A stretch of 24,398 bases of DNA from a virus. The stretch is taken from positions 1-24,398 of the IMG/VR virus record IMGVR_UViG_3300007346_000228; one strand, written 5' to 3'. The notes beneath the pieces are model-generated. The model had not been told where the DNA came from and searched no databases. It was given only the letters and a program-made list of their open reading frames with translations. Position numbers and translations under genes: made by a program. The first letter of the stretch is position 1. Each line of letters opens with the position of its first letter. Below are positions 1-6,982 of the stretch, one piece after another.

Positions 1-1668
1 AGAGTTATATCTCACTTTGCTACAAAGAACTCAGAAGGAAAGTTAGAGTTAAAAGCAGACCTAAAGACGGGCTCCAAGTTATTAGAGACTATTTGCAAAA
101 AGTTCTTAATATCTAATAACCCTAAATTTATAATAGGGAGCTCTCAAGCTTTTGAAGGTTTCGATATACAAGAGCCTAATATAAGGGTTTACTTTTTTCA
201 AGACTTAGACAATGACTCTGAAGACTCTTTTAACGCAGGGAATATATACCAAGCTATAAACAGAACTCGGAACGGATATAACTCCGCTACTTATTGCAAG
301 TCTCCTAAGAGGGAAGTATTAAGTAGTATAGAAGGAATAATACATAAGATAAAAAACAGTAAGGTCTCGTCCTCAGATTGGGGTACATACTCAAAACTGA
401 GTAAAGTACCTAACCTAACTCACGAAGACAGATTTAGATTTTTAAAGCTTTTAAATGTAAAGAGGACTCATTTAGGGTGTAGGTATAGTATAAATAAAGA
501 CCTATTGGATTTAGAGAGAGAAAAAGAGGTTATGATTAATAAAGGTTTGTTCGCTTCGGAGTATAGTGGTTTTCTTAGGAATAGGAATATAAATCTAATA
601 AGTAGCAAAGAGGTTTCTAAGACTATTAAAATGATTAACACAAGACAGACGGAGTATTACTGTTATGTTAATAGGGACTTAATATTAGAGCATAAGTTAA
701 ATGAAAGGTTTTTTAGTTTTAAAGTTCCAAGCGACTACCACAAAGATAGTACACTCGATAAGATTTTATCCTCTTTTTTAAGTCAATACAAAGAACATCT
801 ATGTTATATTAATTATATGCAGTACGAGGATAAGAGTATAATCTATGCAACACAAAAACAAATGCAGATATTAGATAATGCTTCAAATGGCATTTTAAAG
901 GGGTTTTTAGAGCGTTTAAAAGATTCTTATAGGTTAGACAAGAAAGAAGAGTTAAGAGCTCTTAGAAACTCTCCTACGAGGAAAGCGGAGTTAATTGATA
1001 AAATACAGCGATACGAAAAAAATATATACGCTTGGGCTCTATCGTTGATAGGTATCCTATCTAATGAAGAGTATATTTTCCCTGAGAACTACGTAGGCAA
1101 TAGAGACTACAACTTACTAACAAAAATAAATATAGATACGATAGTAGAGATATGTTCTTTTGTAGGGGTTTCTGTTAGAGAGTTCGATATAAAAAGCTGT
1201 GCTCCGAGAGTTATTTACGCTTCAGTAGGTTTAGAGTTACCTTCGGATTTTTACGGAGAGAATAAGGTTAATAAAGATAAGATTAATACATTATTGAACT
1301 TAATATCTAACGAGCATAGAGGCAGTAATACTGAGAGCAGACATAAAGCAAACCTTAGATATAATTTAAAGAGCTTGGGTTTCGATAGTATGGTAATATC
1401 TTTTTTATTGAGAGAGTTTTATAATAGAGAGAAGGGAGCTATATTTCAGTACTATACCTTCCACGAAATGAATATATGTAATAACGTAAACGATTGGCTT
1501 TTTAATGGAGTAGGAGTAAGAAGGCACGACTCTATTATACTATTCGACAGCTTATTCCCTTCAGACGATTTAGATAAGTTCAGATACTTAGGGCAAAGGG
1601 GTTGGTTTATAGCTCAGGCAAAAACAGAGAAAATAATAACAAATAATCAATTAAAGTTAGAATTATGA
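1..1668 (+). CDS. Helicase-type replication protein with polymerase-like C-terminal half (5' partial)
   Basis: The frame is open from the first base, so the start lies upstream; 555 residues are visible. The early part looks like the end of a superfamily 2 helicase: a motif V-like stretch, SSQAFEGFDI (nt about 139-170), and a motif VI-like stretch, IYQAINRTRNG (nt 244-276), with the arginines that contact ATP in this superfamily. The C-terminal half has, in order, DIKSCAPR (from nt 1186), RYNLKSLGF (from nt 1357) and HDSIILF (from nt 1525). These match the spacing D-x6-R, R-x3-K-x3-F and HD-(E/S) of motifs A, B and C in family A DNA polymerases and T7-type RNA polymerases. The likely role is phage DNA replication. 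The helicase call is fairly firm; the polymerase call is inference from motifs. The next gene starts within the stop codon (ATGA). A TTG at 505 is in frame but is not a credible start, because the upstream sequence is continuous with it. Confidence 0.72.
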   Translation, partial: RVISHFATKNSEGKLELKADLKTGSKLLETICKKFLISNNPKFIIGSSQAFEGFDIQEPNIRVYFFQDLDNDSEDSFNAGNIYQAINRTRNGYNSATYCKSPKREVLSSIEGIIHKIKNSKVSSSDWGTYSKLSKVPNLTHEDRFRFLKLLNVKRTHLGCRYSINKDLLDLEREKEVMINKGLFASEYSGFLRNRNINLISSKEVSKTIKMINTRQTEYYCYVNRDLILEHKLNERFFSFKVPSDYHKDSTLDKILSSFLSQYKEHLCYINYMQYEDKSIIYATQKQMQILDNASNGILKGFLERLKDSYRLDKKEELRALRNSPTRKAELIDKIQRYEKNIYAWALSLIGILSNEEYIFPENYVGNRDYNLLTKINIDTIVEICSFVGVSVREFDIKSCAPRVIYASVGLELPSDFYGENKVNKDKINTLLNLISNEHRGSNTESRHKANLRYNLKSLGFDSMVISFLLREFYNREKGAIFQYYTFHEMNICNNVNDWLFNGVGVRRHDSIILFDSLFPSDDLDKFRYLGQRGWFIAQAKTEKIITNNQLKLEL

Positions 1669-2120
1669 ATATAGAAGACAGAATTAAGAGTCTATATCCT
1701 TTAGTAGAGGATATAAGGAAAGTAAGTAGGAAAGCTCATTATATTAATGCTCGGATGCTTTACGCTAAATATAAGCACTCAATAGAAGGCAAGAAGCTTG
1801 AGGAGATTGCTAAGGATTTAGGGTATAAAGAACACTCGACTATAATAAACCTATTAAGGAGGTTCGATTCTTTTTGGGATACTGAAGAGGGGTTTATTCA
1901 AGATTGGTATTTCATATCGGGAGACTCAGAATTAGAGGAGACGAATAAGCTTAAAGAAGAGATTAAGGAGCTAAAAGCCAAACTCTCTAAAGTTGAAGAG
2001 GTTTTCCCCGACATATACAAGTTAAGCGAGACAAGAAGGGAAGAGGTAGTTAATAAGGTTAATATAATAATAAAAGCAACTTTAAAAAATGAATTGGGAA
2101 GACAAAAAGAAATTAGATAG
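1665..2120 (+). CDS. DnaA domain IV-like DNA-binding protein
   Basis: This 151-residue protein has a helix-turn-helix close to the C-terminal DNA-binding domain of DnaA. Residues about 17-72 contain an ARMLYA helix, then KKLEEIAKDLGYKEHSTI, where G-Y-K-E-H-S-T-I parallels the DnaA signature (G-x-R-D-H-S-T-V). No AAA+ ATPase domain is present, so this is not a full DnaA. Residues about 90-115 are charged heptad sequence likely to form a coiled coil, which could support dimerisation. It directly follows the helicase-type gene with a 4-base overlap, so binding an origin or loading the replication machinery is a reasonable inference; a transcription regulator is the alternative. Confidence 0.65.
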   Translation: MNIEDRIKSLYPLVEDIRKVSRKAHYINARMLYAKYKHSIEGKKLEEIAKDLGYKEHSTIINLLRRFDSFWDTEEGFIQDWYFISGDSELEETNKLKEEIKELKAKLSKVEEVFPDIYKLSETRREEVVNKVNIIIKATLKNELGRQKEIR

Positions 2121-2643
2121 CAGTATAGAACTTAATAGGATGTTTAGTACTAATAACGTCGGGAGCTGTATTAAGCTTCTTAGAGAGCTTAAAAACAGTC
2201 TTAAAAGACCTCCCTCTTTTGAAGAGTGGAGGGGGTATTACTTTAAAAAAGTAGACTTAACTAAGTTATCTGAGATTAAGGCTTATATAATGTCTTTAGG
2301 ATATTCGGAGAAGGTCTCTAAAGAGTATGTATTTACGAGAACAGTAAAGCAGACATATAACGGCACTTTAATGGAGGCTAAAGCTAAAGAGCACTTAGAA
2401 AAAGAGAGGGGACTTAATCTTAGGTACTCTACAGAGGAAGAGGATACGGTTTACTGTATAGACTTAGTAGATGACGCTAAGAACTTAGCCTTTCAAGTAA
2501 AGCCTATATCTTATTTACATGGGAGCAACCCTTCACTAAATAAAGACAAAGAGAGAAATAAAGAAGCTCATATAAAAAGTAAATTTAAAGTAGAATTTAT
2601 CTACTACAGTAAAAAAAGAAACCAAATAACCTTTACCTTGTGA
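2089..2643 (+). CDS. MjaI-family-like PD-(D/E)XK restriction endonuclease
   Basis: This 184-residue protein has the features of the MjaI type II restriction endonuclease family. These are an early P-x-S-F-E-E-W-x-x-Y segment (residues 42-51), a helix with E96 (NGTLMEAKAKEHL), then R112, E117 and a nuclease core of D125 (CIDLV) followed by Q136-V-K138-P-I-S-Y. The D ... QxK arrangement fits the PD-(D/E)XK metal-dependent nuclease fold, and the KPISY stretch is typical of the family. MjaI itself recognises CTAG. No DNA methyltransferase gene is present in the window, so it stands alone here. Likely roles are degrading host or rival DNA. The gene starts 32 bases inside the previous one, suggesting translational coupling. 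The family call is from memory of its conserved blocks and the specificity is inferred. Confidence 0.68.
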   Translation: MNWEDKKKLDSSIELNRMFSTNNVGSCIKLLRELKNSLKRPPSFEEWRGYYFKKVDLTKLSEIKAYIMSLGYSEKVSKEYVFTRTVKQTYNGTLMEAKAKEHLEKERGLNLRYSTEEEDTVYCIDLVDDAKNLAFQVKPISYLHGSNPSLNKDKERNKEAHIKSKFKVEFIYYSKKRNQITFTL

Positions 2644-2645
2644 TT

Positions 2646-3191
2646 ATGAATAAATTAGATATTTTAAATAAACAGTACAATAAATGGGAGAGAACAGCTT
2701 ACTCTTTTATAAGTAGTTCTAACGGAGTATTAGAAGCTTCTGATATAGTTCAAGAGGCTTATATTAAAATAGTTAATACAGATAAGTTAGACCATATAGT
2801 AAACGACGAAGGGAAAGTTAACCCTTCATATATGTATTTAACTATAAGGTCTGTAGCTACTGACTATCTTAGAGTAAATCAAAGAGACACTAAAAGGACT
2901 AATAGATTAGACGAGGACGAAAACGTCTTTCAATTAGAGAGCGTAGGTTATTGCGAGCACTCAGCTAAATTTAATGAGCTAATCGATAAAATGAATGAAG
3001 AGGTTAACTCTTGGGCTTGGTACGATAAACAACTATTTAAGCTGTATAAAGATACGGGCTTCTCTATGCAGAAGCTATCAGAAGAGACTAAGATAAGTAA
3101 GACATCTATATTTACAACTCTAAAGAACTGTAAGGAGAAGCTGTTAACAGTCATAGGGGAGGACTATTATAATTATCTGAGAGGCATATAA
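2646..3191 (+). CDS. Phage RNA polymerase sigma factor (sigma-70 family, ECF-like)
   Basis: This protein of about 181 residues has two sigma-like blocks. Region 2-like sequence includes ASDIVQEAYIKI followed by a Y-M-Y-L-T-I-R-S-V-A-T-D-Y-L-R helix, as in ECF sigma factors, where this part binds the -10 element and core polymerase. Region 4-like sequence near the C-terminus, LFKLYKDTGFSMQKLSEETK and on through ISKTSIFTTLKNCKEKL, is a helix-turn-helix for the -35 element. There is no region 1 or 3, which fits the ECF group. An in-frame GTG at 2640 would add two residues; the ATG at 2646 is preferred. It is the last gene before a strong terminator and the structural genes, so it is the natural candidate for controlling late transcription. 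Confidence 0.72.
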   Translation: MNKLDILNKQYNKWERTAYSFISSSNGVLEASDIVQEAYIKIVNTDKLDHIVNDEGKVNPSYMYLTIRSVATDYLRVNQRDTKRTNRLDEDENVFQLESVGYCEHSAKFNELIDKMNEEVNSWAWYDKQLFKLYKDTGFSMQKLSEETKISKTSIFTTLKNCKEKLLTVIGEDYYNYLRGI

Positions 3192-3196
3192 ATAAG

Positions 3197-3231
3197 AGGG
3201 GCTTTTGTATTGAATACATTAGCCCTTTTTT
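3197..3231 (+). terminator. Rho-independent terminator after sigma factor gene
   Basis: AGGGGCT at 3197-3203 pairs with AGCCCTT at 3221-3227 (one G-T pair). An inner GTAT/ATAC stem (3207-3210 with 3214-3217) closes on a 3-base loop. A T run follows, up to 3231. It ends the replication/regulation unit. Confidence 0.85.
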
Positions 3232-3238
3232 CGTTATA
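3210..3238 (+). promoter_or_regulatory. Weak candidate copy of the phage bipartite promoter motif
   Basis: TTGAATA at 3210-3216, 15 bases, then CGTTATA at 3232-3238. It resembles the stronger motif seen at 12929, 15639 and 18601, but the boxes are one base closer. It overlaps the terminator hairpin and lies 22 bases before the ATG at 3261. Confidence 0.35.
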
Positions 3239-3260
3239 TATATAATTAAAACTTCAATAT

Positions 3261-3395
3261 ATGGCTAAGGCAAAAAAACTAACCACAACTCAAAGGATAG
3301 CTCAATTAGAGTCTTTATTTGTAGACTTAACTGTGACGCTAATGAATATGGCTCAAGAGATAAAAAACTTAAAAACAGATAAAAAAAATGATTAA
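3261..3395 (+). CDS. Small hypothetical protein (44 residues)
   Basis: A short open frame starts with ATG-GCT-AAG just after the terminator and AT-rich leader and ends with TAA at 3393-3395. The product is 44 residues: a basic N-terminus (KAKKLTTTQR), then a hydrophobic/acidic helix with regular L/I/M spacing and a lysine-rich end. It overlaps the next gene by 8 bases, which suggests coupling and supports it as a real gene. Such small coiled proteins are common ahead of terminase genes. Function is unknown. Confidence 0.55.
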   Translation: MAKAKKLTTTQRIAQLESLFVDLTVTLMNMAQEIKNLKTDKKND

Positions 3396-3807
3396 AGACG
3401 AAGCTTACTATCTATCTTTAGATAAAAGAACTAAGGAGTTCAAGCAATGGAAACAAAACTACCAAGCCTCTAAAGGAGTCGGGGACGTAGTAGCGGATAT
3501 TACAAAGATGAGCGGTATTGATTATATGGTTAAAAAACTATTCGGAGAGGACTGCGGATGTAAAGAGAGGCAAGAGGCTCTTAATAAATACTACGGCAGA
3601 CCGATTAACCCACTAACAGAAGAGGATTATATTTTTTTAGATAGCGTTATAAATGGAGGTCAGAGAATAAACCCTAAGCAACAACTAAGGATGCGAGAGA
3701 TTTACGAAAGGGTTTTTAATGTCTCTTTAAAAGGAGCTTGCTTAAGCTGTTCTTTTGTTAAAACTATTTACAATCCTATGGAGAAACTATTCAATAAGTA
3801 TAAGTAA
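3388..3807 (+). CDS. Conserved phage hypothetical protein with CxC and CxxC pairs
   Basis: The 139-residue product contains a G-D-V-V-A-D-I-T-K-M-S-G-I-D segment (residues 32-45), then ExCGCKERQ with C56 and C58, and later C118-L-S-C121. The four cysteines could bind one zinc ion. The pattern of an amphipathic ITK...GI stretch followed by DCGCxxRxxxLN recurs in hypothetical proteins next to terminase genes of Bacteroidota phages; this is from memory. Position just before the terminase genes suggests a packaging or DNA-binding role, but no function can be assigned. Confidence 0.7.
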   Translation: MIKDEAYYLSLDKRTKEFKQWKQNYQASKGVGDVVADITKMSGIDYMVKKLFGEDCGCKERQEALNKYYGRPINPLTEEDYIFLDSVINGGQRINPKQQLRMREIYERVFNVSLKGACLSCSFVKTIYNPMEKLFNKYK

Positions 3808-3843
3808 AATCTATATTAATAATAATTTTAATTAATTTTTTCT

Positions 3844-4137
3844 ATGAGCGATAAGATAGACAAGAGGATTTTCAACGGAGGACATAAGACAGCGGGAAGG
3901 AAGAGTAAATCTGAGGAGCTACAGCTTATAGAGAGACTAACCCCTTTAGAGGCTACTGCGTTTCAAAAGTTAAAGATAGGTATCGAGTCGGGGGATTTTA
4001 AGTTTATTAAATTATTTTATGAATACTACTACGGAAAGCCTAAAGAGACTAAGGACGTAAGGATAACTCAAGAGCAACCTATATTCAATATAGACTATAA
4101 TAATATATCTGAAGACATAGAGGGAGATGAGATTTAA
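3844..4137 (+). CDS. terS: Putative terminase small subunit
   Basis: This 97-residue basic protein begins with a G-G-H-K-T-A-G-R-K-S-K-S-E-E-L segment followed by two predicted helices (LTPLEATAFQKLKIGIESG and FIKLFYEYYYG) and a GKPKE motif. That arrangement is common in short terminase small subunits of Bacteroidota phages. It would recognise the packaging site and recruit the large subunit. It sits directly before the large subunit gene and overlaps it by 11 bases. The leader (3808-3843) is only A/T, with no ribosome binding motif. The call rests mainly on position and size. Confidence 0.65.
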   Translation: MSDKIDKRIFNGGHKTAGRKSKSEELQLIERLTPLEATAFQKLKIGIESGDFKFIKLFYEYYYGKPKETKDVRITQEQPIFNIDYNNISEDIEGDEI

Positions 4138-5302
4138 AGTAACTACAGCTGTAGAGAAGCTCTTAAAGTTAACTAAAAGGAAGAGGGTTATTCAAGGGGG
4201 TACTTCTGCGGGTAAGACTGTAGGGATACTCCCTATATTAATAGATAAGGCTATTAGAGAGCCTATGTCTGAGATAAGCGTAGTGTCTGAGTCTGTACCT
4301 CATCTAAGGAGAGGAGCTTATAAGGACTTCTTAAAGCTAATGGTTAGCTTAAATAGATTTAACGACTCTCAGCTTAATAAGTCTACTATGACTTACACCT
4401 TCACAAACGGAAGCTATATAGAGTTCTTTTCAGTAGAGCAGTCGGATAAACTTAGAGGAGCTCGAAGGACTGACTTATACATTAATGAGGCTAATAACAT
4501 ATCTTTTGACGCTTACAAGCAATTATCTATTCGTACTTCGGGGACGATATGGATTGACTTTAACCCTACTTCTCGCTTTTGGGCTCATGATGAGGTGTTA
4601 AAGGATAACGACTCTGAGCTTTTAGTAATAACATATAAAGACAACGAAGCTTTACCTCAGACTATAGTAGATGAGATTGAGTCGGCTAAAGAGAAGGGTA
4701 AAGATTCTGAGTATTGGGCGAATTGGTATAACGTCTACGGACTTGGTAAAATCGGCTCTCTTCAGGGAGCATGTATAACAGAGTGGTCTGAGATTGACTC
4801 GTTACCTAAAGAAGCTAAATTAGTTAGTGCGGGTTTAGACTTCGGGTTTACTAACGACGCTTCGAGCCTTATATCAGTATATAAATACAACGGGCAATAT
4901 ATTGTAGATGAGGTCTTCTATCAAAAGGGGTTATTGAATAGCGAAATAGGAGCATTAATTAAAGATAGTAATTTAGAGGAGATATGTATCTACGCTGACT
5001 CCTCAGAGCCTAAGTCTATAGCTGAGCTAAAAACCTACGGGATTAATATAGACTCTGTATCTAAAGGGCGTGACTCTATAGTCTACGGGATTAACCTGAT
5101 AAATCAAGAAGGTATATTAGTAACTAAGAGAAGTAAAAACCTTATAAAAGAGTTAGGTAATTATATATGGAAAGTGGATAAGACGGGAGCTACTATTAAC
5201 GTCCCTATCGACGCTTTTAACCATTGCATCGACGCTCTTAGATATGCTATTGTAAGCCTATTAGAGAATAAACATAAAGGAGAGTATAACATATGGTTTT
5301 AG
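4127..5302 (+). CDS. terL: Terminase large subunit (ATPase and nuclease)
   Basis: This 391-residue motor protein packages phage DNA into the prohead. Walker A is GGTSAGKT at residues 24-31, and a Walker B-like hydrophobic strand ends in the catalytic E121 (TDLYINEANN). A coupling-like segment GTIWIDFNP follows at about 139-147. The C-terminal RNase H-like nuclease domain shows acidic residues at the expected places: D238 (AGLDFGFTND), D291 (IYADSSEP) and D369 (CIDALRYAI). The length is slightly short but complete for the PBSX/Terminase_3 type. The start lies inside the small subunit gene, in keeping with coupled translation. Confidence 0.93.
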   Translation: MRFKVTTAVEKLLKLTKRKRVIQGGTSAGKTVGILPILIDKAIREPMSEISVVSESVPHLRRGAYKDFLKLMVSLNRFNDSQLNKSTMTYTFTNGSYIEFFSVEQSDKLRGARRTDLYINEANNISFDAYKQLSIRTSGTIWIDFNPTSRFWAHDEVLKDNDSELLVITYKDNEALPQTIVDEIESAKEKGKDSEYWANWYNVYGLGKIGSLQGACITEWSEIDSLPKEAKLVSAGLDFGFTNDASSLISVYKYNGQYIVDEVFYQKGLLNSEIGALIKDSNLEEICIYADSSEPKSIAELKTYGINIDSVSKGRDSIVYGINLINQEGILVTKRSKNLIKELGNYIWKVDKTGATINVPIDAFNHCIDALRYAIVSLLENKHKGEYNIWF

Positions 5303-5305
5303 CGG

Positions 5306-5335
5306 GCGTTATAATATAAAAGTTATATCGTATTA
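5306..5335 (+). promoter_or_regulatory. Weak candidate copy of the phage bipartite promoter motif
   Basis: GCGTTATA at 5306-5313, then 15 bases, then CGTATTA at 5329-5335, seven bases before the ATG at 5343. The spacing equals that of the better copies, but the first box matches TTGATATA at only five of eight positions. Confidence 0.35.
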
Positions 5336-5342
5336 TAAGAGT

Positions 5343-5843
5343 ATGGAGATAACTATAGGAGATTATATAAAATACAGTAAGCTACCTGAAGACGCAAGCG
5401 AAGACAGAGTAGTTTCTACTTTGTTAGGTTTTGATATTAAGAGCTTACCTATAGATAAAGCTGAAGCATTGCTTAAAGAGGCAAGAGAGTGGTTCTTTTT
5501 AGAGGAGCGTCCTTTTTTTCAAACCTTCACTCACAAGGGGGTAGAGTATGGCTTTATTCCTAATTTAGACTCTGAAATTACATACGGAGAAAATCAGGAT
5601 TTATGTAAGTATATATCTAACGCTGAGGATTTACATAGAGCTATGGCTGTAGCTTACAGACCTATAACTTCAAAACAAGGAGGTAAGTATTCTATAGAGA
5701 AGTACGAGGGCTCTTCTAAATATGCTAACGAGATGTTAGACGTAGATGTTAATATAGCTTTAGGGATGAGGGTTTTTTTTTGGACTTTAACAAGGGAATT
5801 ACAGAGTTATATCCTGAGATATACGACTACTCAGGAGAGGTAA
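5343..5843 (+). CDS. Tail assembly chaperone, short form (gpG-like)
   Basis: This 166-residue protein has the blocks of a tail chaperone family found in Bacteroidota phages: residues about 70-80 GFIPNLDSEITYGE, then D-L-C-K-Y-I, an A-M-A-V-A-Y-R-P-I segment at about 101-109, a Y-x-I-E-K-Y-E-G segment, and ALGMRVFFWTLTREL near the end. In lambda-like phages the G protein and its frameshifted GT form bind the tape measure protein and guide tail tube assembly. A run of nine T near the 3' end (5773-5781) precedes an overlapping frame that lacks an ATG, as expected for a G/GT pair. The family recognition is from memory; the frameshift layout is visible in the sequence. Confidence 0.68.
   Translation: MEITIGDYIKYSKLPEDASEDRVVSTLLGFDIKSLPIDKAEALLKEAREWFFLEERPFFQTFTHKGVEYGFIPNLDSEITYGENQDLCKYISNAEDLHRAMAVAYRPITSKQGGKYSIEKYEGSSKYANEMLDVDVNIALGMRVFFWTLTRELQSYILRYTTTQER
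5773..5781 (+). other. Candidate -1 frameshift site (T9 slippery run)
   Basis: Nine T occur in a row. In the upstream frame the codons are GTT-TTT-TTT-TGG. A slip of one base back at the heptamer 5774-5780 (T TTT TTT) continues as TTG-GAC-TTT-AAC in the downstream frame and yields a fusion of about 222 residues. Confidence 0.65.
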
Positions 5844-6010
5844 CTTCTTTTGGTCAAAAGTGGGGAAGCTATAGAGGATTATATACTTTAGCTCAAGGAG
5901 ACGTTAGGAGATTTAATGAGATAACCGAATTACCTTTGCATCAGTGTCTAATGTATTTAGCTTATGAGAGCGATAAAACAGCAGAATTTAACAAGAAGAT
6001 AAAAAAATGA
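5780..6010 (+). CDS. Tail assembly chaperone C-terminal extension (gpT-like, by frameshift)
   Basis: This frame of 76 codons begins within the T run and its only early start option is TTG inside the run, so independent initiation is doubtful. Its sequence, with FGQKWGSYRGLYTLAQGDVR and a leucine-rich tail PLHQCLMYLAYESDKTAE, resembles the T part of GT proteins: a compact helical domain with the pattern gw-x-LaxGD-x-lp-x-vl-x-L. It would normally be made as the C-terminal part of a longer chaperone that recruits tail tube subunits to the tape measure. It ends four bases into the next gene (ATGA). Alternatives are an assembly error in the homopolymer or a separate small gene. Confidence 0.65.
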   Translation: MDFNKGITELYPEIYDYSGEVTSFGQKWGSYRGLYTLAQGDVRRFNEITELPLHQCLMYLAYESDKTAEFNKKIKK

Positions 6011-6465
6011 CGGGATTTTATAATTTTTTAGACAAAATAAAAGAAGCTTTAGAGAGCTCTAACTTTGTTAATACTGTTACTTATGGGGATATAACCCGAA
6101 TAGACTTAAACAAAACTACTAACTTTCCTTTATCTCATTTTATGGTTAACAATATCTCCTACGGAGAGAGTACTCTAACCTATAATGTTAGCTTGCTTTG
6201 TATGGATATAGTAAATGAGTCTGATTCTGATACTGTAGACTTATTCGTAGGCAACGATAACGAACACGATATATTCAACACTCAACAAGATGTTGTTATT
6301 AGTGTGTTAGATAATTTATTATTAGGAGACTTATACGCTTCTAAGTATCAGTTAGCGGAGGGTAGTTCGACTATAGAGCCTTTTGTAGATAGATTTGAGA
6401 ATAGGTTAGCGGGTTGGGTTGCGACTTTTGACGTATTAATAGTAAACGACCGAAGCTGTGAATAG
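6007..6465 (+). CDS. Putative tail terminator / tail completion protein
   Basis: The 152-residue product shows a conserved series of blocks I remember from Bacteroidota siphophages: TYGDITRIDLNK (24-35), FPLSHFMVNN, a strand with LLCMDIV, GNDNEHDIFNTQ, and a C-terminal RFENRLAGWVATFDV stretch. The size and alternating strand/helix pattern fit the lambda gpU-like tail terminator fold, which caps the tail tube and joins it to the head. It starts inside the stop codon of the frameshifted chaperone gene and lies before a gp10-like protein, a usual neighbour. The function is inferred from position and fold pattern; it could be another neck protein. Confidence 0.6.
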   Translation: MTGFYNFLDKIKEALESSNFVNTVTYGDITRIDLNKTTNFPLSHFMVNNISYGESTLTYNVSLLCMDIVNESDSDTVDLFVGNDNEHDIFNTQQDVVISVLDNLLLGDLYASKYQLAEGSSTIEPFVDRFENRLAGWVATFDVLIVNDRSCE

Positions 6466-6982
6466 TGTAGAGGATGTTTTAAATGAGTTTAAGGCTCGGG
6501 TTATACAGCAAGCGAGAACGAGGCTAACTAAGGGAGGTAAAAACCACACTAAAGAACTCTACGACTCAATCTCAGGGACTGTAACCGTATATCCCAACTC
6601 ATTTTCTTTAGAGTTTTATATGAGCCCTTACGGGGTTTTTCAAGATAGAGGGGTTAAGGGTACTGATTCGGGTAGGTCTCTCTCGGGTTTCTCTTACAAA
6701 CCCTCATCTAATTTAGTAGGGGTTGAGTATCATACGGGAGCTTTATCTAAGTGGGCTAAATTTAGAGGCATAAGACCAAGAGATAAAAAAGGTAGGTTCG
6801 GGAGTTATAGGACTATGGGATATATCTTAGCTAACAGTATTAAGAAAAAAGGAATAAAGCCGAGTCTGTTCTTTACTAAGCCTTTCGAGGAAGCTTTTAA
6901 GGATGTCGATAATGAGCTGATAGAGGCTTACGGATTAACAGTCGAAGGGCTATTAAATGAAGCATTAAATATAAAAACATGA
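6458..6982 (+). CDS. HK97 gp10-like neck/tail protein
   Basis: The 174-residue protein starts with GTG, 8 bases inside the previous gene. Residues 20-32 (ARTRLTKGGKNHT), the LYDSISGTV strand, and YGVFQDRGVKGT around residue 58 match the pattern of HK97 gp10-like proteins, in which a helix with LxxSI is followed by a Y-x-x-F-x-D-x-G segment. Such proteins sit at the head-tail interface or the top of the tail tube. The C-terminal half has a basic RPRDKKGRFG loop and a final helix pair. Its placement beside a putative tail terminator supports a neck role. Confidence 0.65.
   Translation: MNSVEDVLNEFKARVIQQARTRLTKGGKNHTKELYDSISGTVTVYPNSFSLEFYMSPYGVFQDRGVKGTDSGRSLSGFSYKPSSNLVGVEYHTGALSKWAKFRGIRPRDKKGRFGSYRTMGYILANSIKKKGIKPSLFFTKPFEEAFKDVDNELIEAYGLTVEGLLNEALNIKT

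Noticed and set aside
505-1668. A separate 387-residue gene starting at TTG 505
   Set aside because: The frame is open all the way to base 1 and carries helicase-like motifs upstream, so 505 is an internal codon of a longer gene.
2948-3154. 68-residue reverse-strand open frame
   Set aside because: It lies fully inside the sigma factor gene on the opposite strand, with no sign of a leader or family.
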